This document shows positions 22,436 through 35,000 of a stretch of 64,000 nt of DNA, piece after piece. The notes under the pieces are model-generated. The model saw only the letters and a list, made by a program, of their open reading frames with translations. It did no database searches and was not told the DNA's origin. The translations under genes were made by a program, and so were the position numbers. The DNA lies in contig CM069443.1 in the NCBI GenBank assembly GCA_035610835.1, forward strand, positions 60,343,266-60,407,265. The letters are read 5' to 3'. Source of the DNA: Ophiura sarsii. Taxonomy: Eukaryota > Echinodermata > Ophiuroidea > Amphilepidida > Ophiuridae. Position 1 is the stretch's first letter. Each line of letters starts with the position of its first letter.

Positions 22436-22747
22436 TTGAAATCTCAAGTTTTGAGGAAGACGGTATATAAATATTCATATACTTCATATTTATCATGTCT
22501 GCAATTGGTCCATTTTGATCCCCGCAAAACCCCATACAAAGAATTTGCTGATTACGCATCATCTCTGAGATATGAAGGTCAAATCCTACCAGTAGACCCT
22601 TTTTCTCGTGGTGAGATCAGTCTGATGGAAGCAGTAACAATAAGTGAGCCCTCTATCTGTGCTATCAGAGATTTGTTCAAAAGAGTGATAAGGAAAAGGG
22701 GTCTATCGAAGTCAACTAATCCCAGACATGAGAATGAATTTGCATGA
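22436..22747 (+). CDS. possible terminal exon of an unidentified gene
   Basis: An open frame of about 100 codons in AT-rich DNA. The second part looks protein-like: HFDPRKTPYKEFADYASSLR, then EAVTISEPSICAIRDLFKRV and IRKRG. The stop TGA is fused to a poly(A) signal (TGAAATAAA). There is no in-frame ATG before MEAVT; a weak acceptor, ATCTCAAG, precedes the frame at about 22447. I do not recognise the family. It could be the last exon of a plus-strand gene or a decayed gene fragment. Confidence 0.3.
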   Translation: MKSQVLRKTVYKYSYTSYLSCLQLVHFDPRKTPYKEFADYASSLRYEGQILPVDPFSRGEISLMEAVTISEPSICAIRDLFKRVIRKRGLSKSTNPRHENEFA

Positions 22748-25060
22748 AATAAACCCTTACAACCTCACAAAAATGTGTTACCTCGGGCTACAAAAGGCCA
22801 AAGAAATCAAACATTTGAAAAACAACTTTGCCTGAAAATCCTTATACCTGAGATCACCATTTGCAGAGCTAGCATTAAAATGAACCCAACCCCAAACAAA
22901 CACAACATGAACAAATAAAACGGATACTTATGTGGTTTTCTTTTTCCCTAGTTATCATTTTTATTCTGCTCCATTATGTAAAAGCGACAATTGTATTTAA
23001 TTACATCTTATTACTTAAGACCACAGAATATTGTACCGTGTCAATTGTTCTTTCTTTTTTTACCCCTCCCCAAATATCCAAATCAACCCTTATCAAAATA
23101 CACTTATGGGTAGTAACAACAGTAAGTACATGTGGTTATTAGATTAGTGAACTTATCACATGACATGATCACATGATCAATCATATGAGACCTCCTTTAT
23201 TAATTGATACAGTTGACTAAATAGGTTTAATTACAAGAGCCCAAAATTAAATTCCAATTGATCACACCGGATCGGCATGTCATTTATTATGAAGTACAAT
23301 ACACGATAAATGCGTCATACAATGGAATCCCTTGTTCAGAAACTTAACCCTCTCCTCATCTCAAAAATGTTGTCAAAACTGCATTTATTTGTCGAAATCT
23401 GGATTCATCATACGGTTAAATATTTCCCTTGTTAAATATTACCAAATTGATTCAAGGGATTAAAAATGTCAATACGCTTAATAATAAACACCTCTTAAAT
23501 GTCACAGAACTTTGCTTGCGAATGGTTACTATGAACCCCTTGAAGGTCACAGAACTTTGCACACTAATCATGAGTTTTGTTACGGAAGCCAAAATACAGC
23601 GCCCTCCCTCCTCATTCGCATTTTAAAACCCCATAATACAAGGCACATAAGTCATCTTATTGTGATATAAGTAAATTAATTACCCTAGTATAATAATAAT
23701 AATAATAACAGATTAGAAAAGAACTATTCTTACAATAGAAATTAAAACAAATAATAGGAAAACAAAAATACAACCCGCAAAATAATAACAGAGCCATTTC
23801 AATTTTTTTTAATCATTATTTGTGAAAGTATATAATACATGCTACTTATTATATTTATGGTTAACATTGATCGTGTTATTATTGTGCTGGCATCTGGATG
23901 CCATAAAATATCAGTTTAGTAAAAAGCCCAACTGGTGGGACCTCCTCCTCCTCCATCAAAATGATGGCGGTTACCATAGCTACAAGCAAGCATATTGCTA
24001 CAGTGATAAAGTACATAATTTGGTGGTAGCAAAGAGTTACCTCTTGGTAGAAACTAGGGATATCATGAACAGTGTTGCCACTACATGCCAATTTATAGCC
24101 CAAACGGGTGACTTCCGAAGCTTGTCATCTCTTTTGTGACCTTTCTTGTCCCACAAAACCTAGCTATCTGGCAACTTTTATATATACTCATAAATATTTC
24201 GGTTTCACTCATGACCCTTAAAATCAAGGATATTCTGTCCTTCCAACACACTGATATTCCCACCATTCCCTAGTGTGCGTCCTTCCAACACACTGGTATT
24301 ACCACCATCCCCTAGTGTGCGTAGTTCAAATATCAATACACATTATAGTAATAAGTGACCTTTGTGTGTGGGTATTGTGCTATTTCGGCCAAAAAATTAC
24401 AGGCGATATATTACAGTTCATATGGCAATAGACACAATTCGTTTGAAGAGTGGAATTCGTATTCGTGACCACTCACATCGATTCTTTTGAATTGTTTCCA
24501 CTCACAGCAAAAAAAGTTAAAAATTTGCTACACAAATCTCAAAACAAGATTGTGAAAGGTCAACAAATTTGATAGTGCAGACACAGCCAGTGGCATTTTG
24601 TTTTTAGAATTTTTTTTATTGATATATTATTTGTCGAAATGAGCAAGTGTACTGGAGTAGAATTTGGGGATTGTTGTCACCTAAACATATCAACACCACG
24701 CCTTAATATCATCATAATATACATCGTATTTTGTACACCCCGAAATATTTTGAAGAAAAAAATAGGAAAATAATCTACTCCGTCCACCCATCTCTGGGCA
24801 ATTTAGATTAGTGGATAATAATTTTAATCGCCCAACAATTAAGGAATGCATTTTTTTTTACATTAAATGTCAAATTCATTTCAATGACATCAATCAAGAT
24901 TTATATTTTTTCATTATATATATACTCAAATCACACCAGCGTGCACCAAAGGTCGTGGAACCCCCTGAAAACGAAAACATGTAAAAAAAACCCAGGAAAT
25001 TGTTGTGGCATGCGTGCAATCTATAAAAAGACTCTATAATCTCATAAAACTTGTGGCGGT

Positions 25061-25277
25061 TTAACCACCTGAGAACTACCTGCCGATTGGTTAAAAAGAT
25101 GGATACATCATTTGTTGCACCAATTGGAAACATTGTTTGAAAAATTGCAGCCCTGATAAAGATTGGAGTGAAATGTTTAGACGCAGTATTTTAATTGGTT
25201 ATTCAAATGGGTATATATTGTAATAATAAACCAGTCATAAACACTGTTATATAGGCAGGTAGTGCTCAGGGTGTTAA
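25061..25277 (+). mobile_element. MITE with TTAACC...GAGCACTACCTGCC ends
   Basis: The left TTAACCACCTGAGAACTACC plus TGCC and the right GGCAGGTAGTGCTCAGGGTG plus TTAA are inverted. TTAA at both tips followed by CC(A/C) resembles piggyBac-type ends. Related sequence, in both orientations, occupies 29757-30180. Confidence 0.7.
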
Positions 25278-25342
25278 AGTGATAGCAGCTAATCTATCCA
25301 GCAATTCTAATAGGTTAACATTATGGTCGCCTCCGCTAAGAA

Positions 25343-25514
25343 TTACTATAAAAGTGGTCATTTTCGTGCAATTAATTTTTCGCCAATTTTAAAATGTTTT
25401 TAAATACCAAATTTGTAGCTTTATCACATAGACCTATATTCAAAAGAAATATATTTGTGGTAGCTGCTGCTTCAAGCGAAAATAAATGTAGCGCGAAAAT
25501 GTCCACTTTTTACC
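25343..25514. repeat. MITE, ACTGTAAAAGTG family, copy 3
   Basis: Left TTACTATAAAAGTGGTCATT, right GCGCGAAAATGTCCACTTTT. Shares TAGCTTTATCACATAGACCT with the 37592 copy. Confidence 0.75.
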
Positions 25515-26740
25515 ATACATAAGATCGCCGTTTACGCAACATCCTTTTCCTTACCAGCGCAATTGTTGTCAAATAATATATAACACAACATTTTGTGTGA
25601 ATTCTTTTTTTGAAAAACTTGTTTGGCATGATTAACGAGAAACAAAATAGAAAGCTGGCTGACATAAACAATGTCAACTTTATGTTTGTGTCTGATATTA
25701 AGGAAAACTCTTTAAAGAAGATTTTTCCCTAAGCCAGTGTGGCAGGTACAATCTTCTTTCTCACTGTCAAGTTTCAAACTTAGTATTTCAACAAACTATT
25801 AACTATACTCATTACTCCTTTGAGTCAATGAGAATGAAGGTCGGCCAGTAAAAACAAAGTAAATCTCCATGTTTTATTTAATAAGAAGAAAAAAACCCAC
25901 CTGGTTACGCCTAGAAACAAAAAAATAAAATAATCAAGATATTTCTAACACAAATTGGTTATTGAAACCGGTAACCCTCTTACAGCAATCTACACATTTG
26001 GTTTTTTTGTTAGTTGAACACAACGATCAAGTTTAGAACTTGAATGTTGCGCTAAAATTACCTTCTCTATTTATACATTCCAACATTATTCATTCATTCA
26101 ATTTCAATCCCCTCATCTCTACACAATTTTCTCCGTAATTCTTACCATTATTACAAAAGTTTAAAATACATTTTATCGATCCAACATTTAGTTGCTCGCA
26201 CCTTCCCTGTCCATACCTTGGGTGTACAATGGGTAGCATGCTCTTCACATCCATCGAGACATTAAAGCGTTGAAGTTGAGATTTTAATAATGGGCAATCT
26301 CTTTCAATTTTCCAGTGAAAGAGTGCCCAGTATTAAATTAATAATTTCAACCCTTTTTCACACTCTACCAATAGCAACACTAGCCCAGGGACTACTCAAA
26401 AATGAAGTTACACTTTTGAATTTACAATAAAGAATCTACCCCTACTATGGTGCATGTATATTGTAAATTCAAATATTGTCCCACATTTTGAATGCATCCC
26501 CCCATTGATCAACTACAGTAAGTACATACTAGATATACATATATAAAATTGACCTTTGTCATTTTGTATCCCCGTGGCACATTTGACAAAAATGTCACCC
26601 AAAGGGTCAAAGGTCATAACATGTAGATCCTCTTTTGCAAATAATGACAATTGACCGCTCAGGCGCTGATAATAACAGATACATACCAGTGATCACACAC
26701 AATGAACCTTGGTGTGAAACAATCACAAAGATTTTCTTTA

Positions 26741-26974
26741 TTAACACTTTCCACGCGGCAGGCGTCTGCAGACGACATTCCAAAATTTCACAAAATGTTT
26801 CAAAAATGTCAGAATTATTTCAATTCATTATCATATTTGGAGTCACCATGAAGAATGCATTAAAATAAGTACAAACATGCCTAGTATTGGTTCAGTAATT
26901 CTTGTGATAAGACTTTGGTTTCTGAAAAATCTGTTTGTATACGGTGAAATTAATAGCAGCGTGGAAAGTGTTAA
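26741..26974 (+). mobile_element. MITE, TTAACACTTTCC family, copy 4
   Basis: Ends TTAACACTTTCCACGCGGC and GCAGCGTGGAAAGTGTTAA. The best-preserved termini of the family here. Confidence 0.85.
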
Positions 26975-28956
26975 TATAATTTGGCTTGAAAGAAAGGTCC
27001 TTCTGGACAAGTCTGTGGACTGTCCTGTCCTCCCAGAAATGTCTGTCCTGCAGGACAAATCCATCTTCTGAGTACTATATGAGATGAAGACATAAGCAAA
27101 CGATTCTCCAGAGACTGCTGACGAAAACGAAGAGCGCCCTCGCTCCATGATAGACGTATCCCAAGATCCTCTTTACTTTCACAGTTTTCTTGTTGTATAC
27201 CTGATACTGATGTTTACTTTACGCTGTTGTGAAAATTAATTATCACAGCATAATCAAAATATTTTGAGAACAGAATTTTGATCAAAATATCAAAGTCTTT
27301 CAGATTTTTAAACAAAATACAGATCAATTAAAGCACATTTTCTCTGACATTAGCTATCCAAATACCAGAAATCGCAAATTAATTTCAAAATGTTTACCTG
27401 TATCAAGTATACATGTATCGCACAACGCTTCCCAAACACTATTTCTTTTATTACATATTTTTCCAACTCACCCTTAATTGACCCTTAAGTTTTTAAGAGA
27501 ATCCACATTCCTAACTCTCTCAAAATATTTATACCATTTCTTGTCACCCTTTGTGTTTTATTTCCTGGAATGCACACGTGTACCAATGAAAAAATAAAAT
27601 AGTATAAAAAAAGGAATACGTGCCCTAGCGGTTTTATCAATGGTGAAATGTTGAACTCCACAATGATATTCCAGATGCCTGATATTTTCTTTCACTGAAA
27701 CCTGGTTGGTTAAACCCGGTTAGTTGTTACATACCATAATCAGTAACATTTGTTGATGATATATGATTATCAAACCCTAGTTAGTTAAACCAGTTTAAGT
27801 AACTTTTAAGGCACCATAACATGAGTTTAACGCACGGCTTCTCATAATAATTACATCCTTACTACTAAATCTACCAAGTTAAACCGGCTTAACTAATCTG
27901 ATACAGACTGGTACTAAAACCATTAAACCATGGTAAATATAGTGCAACCTGACCTTATGACCTTGCAAATCAGGTTTAATAATAATAGATTACAGCTACA
28001 TTGTGATGGTTATCAAATAATAATAATAATAATAATATAATAATAAGCAAAAAGTGCGAAGATGCTAAAATCATTTCGGATATTTATAGCTAATCATATT
28101 CAACTTTTTTCATGTGCTGATTTTAACATATTCTATCATATATAACAAAATAAAGTAGTAGGCTATTTTTAAATATATATTTATATAATCTTGGGTTGGT
28201 TTGGTTGTTATAATAACCAAATATGGGAGTAATTGACAAAAATGATTAACGATGGTAAAAAAATTATTCAAAATAATGGGAAAGGACAAATTTGGAAGTA
28301 CTAGGTTAGAAGTAGAAGTGATCTGGTGTTTACAAACAAAGCCTTCAACCTAGTAATTGTCTTCTTTTCCAGAGGTTTTTTTTTTACATTAACAAAATGT
28401 AATCCGACTAATATTGGGTTGGGTGCAAGAAGCACCTATATGAAATGGCTGCCTAATGTTATATGTGTGGTAGTTGATATACTGAGCCATTGGTAAACAT
28501 GTGAAATGACTCCCGGCAGCCATTGCAGATATGGCCTTTTACCAAGCACCAGGGATAAATTAAATATCCAAACTGGAATCCGCTCATAAATTAACTGAAA
28601 TTTATAATACCATGGTCCAATAAGCGGAAAAAAGGGAGGGGGAGGGGGGTAGACGACAAACATTTGAGTTCTAACTACAGCCTTCCCTTCTATCATACAC
28701 AGAGAAAATTCAGAATAATTATGCAATACCCTTCCCACTGTATATTTTACGGTATAAAGTGTATTATAACATAGGGTGTGGAAGGTATTTCAGAATTATG
28801 CTGAAAAAAAACAAAACATGTAAATTCGCCCAATTCTTATCATCAATATTTATAATCTATACAAGTATTTTTTTTTTATAATAAGAAATAGTGTTATGGG
28901 TTTAGTCTTGCTGTGTGCATTACTAATTTGCCTAATACTACTGTGTTAGTAAACTT

Positions 28957-29083
28957 TTAATCATGGGTTGCGCCGTCAGAACCATCGGCGTTGTCTTCGT
29001 TGGCGCTGCTCCCGGTGCTTTCCAGGGGCATCTTTCTAGATCTACCGCCGTATCTACTGCTGGATGACAGGCTACTTCCACCT
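28957..29083 (-). CDS. MYH10-like: myosin tailpiece exon A (terminal, 41 residues and stop)
   Basis: The acceptor is CTTTCCACAG. The first base A completes the Arg codon AG/A from exon 37338-37510. It encodes [17 protein letters not shown], then an acidic end ([17 protein letters not shown]) and TAA at 28957-28959. Vertebrate MYH10 and MYH11-SM1 have a non-helical tailpiece of similar length that starts RGG and continues through a Ser-rich basic stretch to an acidic end. Such tailpieces regulate filament assembly and carry PKC/CK2 sites; SANE and neighbouring sequence fit CK2 sites here. Downstream sequence to the left would be 3' UTR; I could not place its poly(A) site. Confidence 0.93.
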
Positions 29084-32000
29084 CTGTGGAAAGAGAGAGA
29101 CAGAAAACTTGGTGAATATCAGGTGGATGGTTATAATAGTTATCAGGGTTGTCGCCAGGCCAAATTTAGTGCCAGGTAAAATTTGGGCAAAGCATAGCGA
29201 GGGATGTTTTTAGGGGTTTTTAATGCACTTTGAGGGTTCCTGCCATATATATATATTTTTTTGTTACCCTTTTTTTTTAGAGTGTCGGGCGGGCCCGCTT
29301 GGCGCCGCCTGGAGTAGCTACCACCCTAATAGTTATAATAGTTCAATCAGTTGGCGAGGAATGTGTGGTTTTATCTCTATGCGCGCAAAAGTAATCCAAG
29401 CGAACGCAGACACCATTTTGGCCAAGCGCACGCATCACACGTTTGATGCACAGTGTGCTTGTCCAGTTTGTGTGCGCCTACACCCTTCGGCATTCATTTG
29501 CTGCTACACCCTTCGGCATTCATTTGCTGCAATAAATAGGCTCACCAATTTGAAGCTGATCACACCATAGCATCTAAAACCTGGTTTTCACATACATACG
29601 CGCCAAAGGATGTCAGGTTATATTCCTTAAATTTCCTAGAACTTTCCCTGTGACAGAAATCTTGCTCTAGGATCCTAGTATTCCCACATATTGATGTAAA
29701 TTTGAACACTTTTTACCAATGGGTTGTGTCGATCATCAAAACAAAAAAGTTTGGATATTCCTGTTCACCACTTGAGAAATTCCTGCCGATTGGTCAGAAA
29801 GATGGATACTTCATTTGTTGCACCAATCAGAGACATTGTAAGACTATTTAAACACCTGATAAAGATTAGAGACATATTTAATAAGCAGTATTTTAATTGT
29901 TTATGCAGTGTTCAACTACAATGTTGTGTGCAGATTTTTTTATTTCCTGCTTTCTGATGGGTTCTAATTCACTTAACCCCCCTGAGCACTACCTGTCTAT
30001 CTAACAGGGTTTATGATTGGTTGATTACAAGATCTACTCATTTGAATAACCAATTAAAATACTGCTTAATATTAAATAGTTCACTTTAATCTTTATCAGA
30101 GGTTCAATTAGTCTAACAATATTGGTGCAACCAATTGAAGTATCCATCTTTCTGACCAATCAGCGGGTAATTCTCATGGATTTCATGGAGAGTCATGCAT
30201 CAAATTGATTGAAAATACGGTGCTGTACGCTCAACCCTGACAATGTCACAATTATACAAATATTGCCTTTGCCCATCTTTAACAAGTTTAGTAGTGAGAG
30301 TTTGTGGTTGGTGAAACCAAATATATGATTTGTTATCACCCAATAAAATGATGCATGCCTCAATCAAATGAAATGTTCAGATGGTATGTGTAACGCAAAA
30401 TGCAAAATGTGGATTGATTTTTGACTTGATGGAGCTAGGCCCCAAAGGTCAAAGGTCACTAGCGATGAAACGTGGTAATTATTAGAAGTTACTCTTTCAT
30501 AATTAATCAATGGAAATGTACATTATGCTTATAAATCTGTAAGAAACAAAACATGTTCATTCAAATACAGCGGTGATCATCACAGAAAGCAAGCCAATAT
30601 CATTGCAATATCTCGTTTGGTGACCCCACAGAATAAGCTTAAAGCTGTGATGTGTATAGTAGTTGCAGAATTTGGTATTGTGTATACGGTTTGGGGCACC
30701 AAATGAGATATTGCCCATATCTTTACATAGGTAGCAATTATTGAAGGAAAAATGGTTGTTATTGTCATCAATATAATATGGTGCACTTGTAAGTATATAA
30801 CATGGGAATTGTTGCATCAATGCGGTTATTCAAAGTGAAAAATCATATACTATTATTAATCCATGTGTATGGTTTGCTTGTCAATGCATTAGGATGATGA
30901 GGCTATACTCTATTTGGCTTCCTCTGGACAGTGACGTAATTTAATAGGTGCAGCTTATCAAACACGTATGTATCTTCCGTCTTTCAACGCTCGTGTGTAT
31001 GCGCAAGCGCCTCGAGTAGTCGAGCGCGGTATGTGCTGCAATTAGTAGAATACGCGGTTACGTCGCTGTCTCGTGATGGCCAAATAGACTAAAGTGTCAA
31101 TTTAGGTTAAATAAAATAATAAAAAGTCCCTCAAAAACATTAGGTTAAATGTTGAAGGCTTGATAAAAAACCAACAAAAAAACCCCAGTTTTCTCAAACT
31201 TTAAAGTGGACTAGGCAATAAATATAGTTCCTTGTGCCTAAGTAAGTGTATATTTCAGACAAGCCTTTTTTTATATAGATTTACAATTCTGTCAGTATAG
31301 GGACAAATAATTAACCCTATTTGTATAGCTTGACCAACCCTATGTGTTTAATTTAAGAATTATATATATATGTGCATGAAAAATCCCTTTAAAAATTCTG
31401 ACCATTGCTAAGCTGTCCACCCATGATAACCTGAAACAGCTATTGCTAATTGCATCGCATAGCAGGAGCGTCATTGTACGAGAAGACGCAGTGTCAAGTT
31501 AAGACAGGACACAGATCGACTCACTTTCTCCAAAAGCACAATCAGAAAGCATAGAGGTGTTGTACATATTTCAGCAAGCTCAGAAAAGAATTCTGCCAAA
31601 AGGGAAATGAAAGGACATCAATATCAGATGTGATATAGTAGCCGTAAGAACAAGATCAAGGTTTCACTAGGAACAGAATATTTTTATCCTTGGTGTAAGA
31701 CAGCATGGAATTGACCTAGCACAAATCCTTTATTGACGTATTAAAGGACTATACAGCTTTATTCCGTAATGGGGTCTTGAAACTAGTCTTACTTATGAAT
31801 GTCTTACTCCAAGGATATACGACAGAATATGATTTTGGTACAAATATTCAACAAATTAAGATTTTGCAAACATTGAATGAGAGGACATCAATATCAAAGA
31901 AGATATAAGCGGCCGTAAGAAATAGAACAAGGTTTCAGCAGGACAAGAAGAAGACTTATGCAGAGAAAGTGAAAAAGCTCTATGTGGATAAAGGAAGAGC

Positions 32001-35000
32001 CAATTCAAGGATAATCTATGTATGTCATCTTAACACTTTTCATGCGGCTATCGGTTTTACCATATACAAAACAGATTTTTCAGAAACCTTTCCCAACTTT
32101 AAGGTCAATCTCAAGGATTAGTGAACCGATACTAGGCATGTCTATATTTATTTCAATGCATTTTTCATGGTGATTCTAAATGTGGTAATGAGATTCAATA
32201 ATGTTGACATATTTTAAACATTTTTGTTGTTGAAATTGTGGAATGTCGTCTGCCGCATGGAAAGTGTTAATGGCAGGTGAGATGTGTCAGGCGTGATACG
32301 CATGAAGTGTATAAAGAGAAGGATGAAAATTGCTTCATTTAGACTTGACATTGACCAACACGACCCCCATCTAAAATGACCTAATAGTACTAAATTTCAA
32401 GTTTTGCTGTGTCCATTTGTGGCCAGTGAAATGTGTATATAGATAGGTCAAGCAAGTTTGGCAGGAGAGCAAGGACTAAGAGAAGCATGAAGCATACATA
32501 GTAGTGCAGTTCTCATGGTAAGGTTCTGATAACCTATATAGACCGGTGCACTCAGAAAATTGACCCTTTTGGTTTACGGGTATCATTTTAAGTACCCAAA
32601 ATTTCTAAGGTCAATACCTGATACACAAGCGTGTACTAGCCATAGAACTTAGTCACAGATAATGAGCCTACATCAGAACCAGGCACCATTGTGTTACATA
32701 CCTTGTGTAGGATCTTCAGTTATAGGATGCAGGTGAATTAAAATCAAAATTATATAAGATCAGTTTTGATGGATTTTCAATCCTTTGAATGCGATTGTTA
32801 CATCAAATCACCTTCAACTACTTCCATTGGGAAATCGCAGACAAGTGTCATAAACATACTACCGTTACGGAGCAATTCAGAATTTCAATTTCAACACATT
32901 CAAATTCACAGCTTTATTCTCTGGTGCAAAGATATTTCCGTTTGCTGATTGCAAAAGGTGCCTTGCAACTTTCACACAGTAGATGAACTTTGCGGCCAAT
33001 ACTGAACTACCATCACATATATATTTTCGCAGTGAATTGACTGACCATCTCCCCTCATTTGTCCATAACACACACTGATGTCAGCTAGTAATACTCATGG
33101 TTGTCAGTGAATATTACAAGCATGGGAGTGAACTTGATTGAAAAAACCTGAACAAATGTGTGAAACTGGGCTAAAAGGCAAAAAACAGGCCGAAATTACA
33201 AGAAAGTGTGGACATTTGAACCACAAATCTATGATTTCAGGGTTAAACCTGAAAATGCTCACGTCTGGTATTTTGATTATTAGAGCTTTACATTACCCGA
33301 CATTCTGCTACTTGATTCCTTGTAGCTCAACTCAATTATACAAACAGCCACCCACCTTGAGCAGCAGGACTCATACACAACATTGTTTGATTGTATATGC
33401 CTTTGTTAACATTATTCAGCACTATCCTAAAATAGATCTTTAATACGGAATAAGGCGGAAGGCAGCAATTGCTGTTAAACTTGATTTCATGGGCTATAAA
33501 TGAAAGCTGCCTTGTGCGATCTATTTTTTTACTAGAGACTTATTTTAGGATTTTGCTCATTATTGTTCCAGGTCACCCAAGGCGGGAGGTGAAAAGAACT
33601 GGTGTTAATGTGTCAAAATAAAGTCTTGTTTGCTTGACCATGTACAAAGTTCGCTCCATTTTCCCAATTATAATTTGTTTAAAATTCTATATCATGTTGA
33701 TGAGGCCAAATTAAATTAATTGTTTGTCTCAAAGCTCCCGCGCGCGTTAGTTTATTGATGCGCATTAGAAAAACAAAAATCTGAAAAAAGCTTTTTTTTT
33801 TTTTTTTTTTTTTTTCAAAAAAAAAAAAATTTCACAGATTTTTCAAATTTTCATTGATCACATCATCTTAAATACAAAAGTTCACTTTTACAAGGATTTC
33901 AATATTTTATATTTAAAAAATAAAATATAAAAAACTTGAAAAAAAACCGCATTCCGCATTAGTTTTACAACAGGAGAGGAGCTTTGAGACAAACAATTAA
34001 TTTAATTTGGCCTGAACAACATTTTAATTTTTGGTGTTTTGAGAACACAATCTGTACACATGATAGGACAGTGCAAGAAGCTTGATTTTCCCAAAAATAA
34101 AATTCCTTTCATCAAATTGATTTAACATAAAATGAACTGTCTGGCAAACAAACAAGATTTTATTTTGGGCCAAGGCCATGGAGGGGTGGTTTTGGTGGTG
34201 GACATGCTCAAAACTGTGATCAACATGTCATCTGCATAATCAATTCAAATAATTTCATCATCATCATCAATGTCATCCAATGGGGGGGTTAAAATATGAA
34301 ACTTTTTTTGTTTTTTAAAACAATAACAAAACATGGCATCATGCATGGGTCACTGGTGATCGCCATGGTAATGGAATATGCTGTCACCACCTTGAGTAAA
34401 ATATGTAAATAACTGTATGAGTTATCGAAATAATAAAAACAAAAAGCTGTGTACAAAGATTAGTAGCGGCGGTGATGGTAAGTAGTGTAATAGTAGTAGT
34501 AGTAGTAGTAAACTGGTCGTGCGTGCAGTTTGCCCCGTTGGTCTTTGGCGGCGTTGGATTCGGCCGGTGATGGTCTAACTCACCCAAACGATGATAGACG
34601 GTGGATTGACAGACGGACAACGCTTACTCCTCGTCTTTGTCCTTGCCTTTTGACCCACCCCTGCGAAAGACACCACACTCAAACGTACAGTAATACGGAA
34701 CAAACTAGCGATGTGATCACAAAATTGAGCCCTTTGAGGGTTAGGACTGGCTTGAAAAGTACAACTACTGTTATGCTCCCCTATAAGCCATAGTGTATTT
34801 TGAGTTATTACACCTCATAAATATTCATGAGATAATAGGCATAAATACTGCAATTTCATTGGTCAATTTAGCTGGCCACAGTGATAATAAATTAAGCTAT
34901 TGAAGAAATTGAGCTATTTCCCGTGTGGTAGTTTTGGCTACTTCCCTACAACCTCATCCCCAGAGTCACAGTGAGGTGTAATAAAGCAAATACTACATGG

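Larger units (their letters stand above)
22750..28956. other. gene-poor stretch downstream of the myosin gene
   Basis: No supported coding sequence. Contains a 43-bp tandem duplication (24237-24322, CTTCCAACACACTGRTATT), MITEs (25061-25277, 25343-25514, 26741-26974), a hairpin at 26288-26331 (AATGGGCA/TGCCCAGT arms), a GTTAAACC-rich zone (27700-27930) and an (AAT)n microsatellite (28013-28046). Its distal end next to 28957 may be myosin 3' UTR. Confidence 0.5.
29084..34627 (-). other. last myosin intron, before tailpiece exon A
   Basis: Contains a dispersed GC-richer repeat (29365-29575, shared with 63470-63670), an inverted pair of GAGCACTACCTG MITE copies (29757-30180), a MITE copy (32030-32270), a TTTGTCTCAAAGCTC MITE (33724-33995) and a short TAG repeat (34490-34510). 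Two diverged direct copies of AGGACATCAATATCA-type sequence lie near 31615 and 31880. Confidence 0.7.

Noticed and set aside
23822..24139. 105-codon plus-strand frame and overlapping minus-strand frame with a hydrophobic stretch
   Set aside because: Neither has splice sites or recognisable similarity; both frames span the same AT-rich sequence, so coding on either strand is unsupported.
29223..29570. 115-codon frame rich in Cys and His
   Set aside because: It lies on a dispersed repeat that recurs, inexactly and without an open frame, at 63470-63670.
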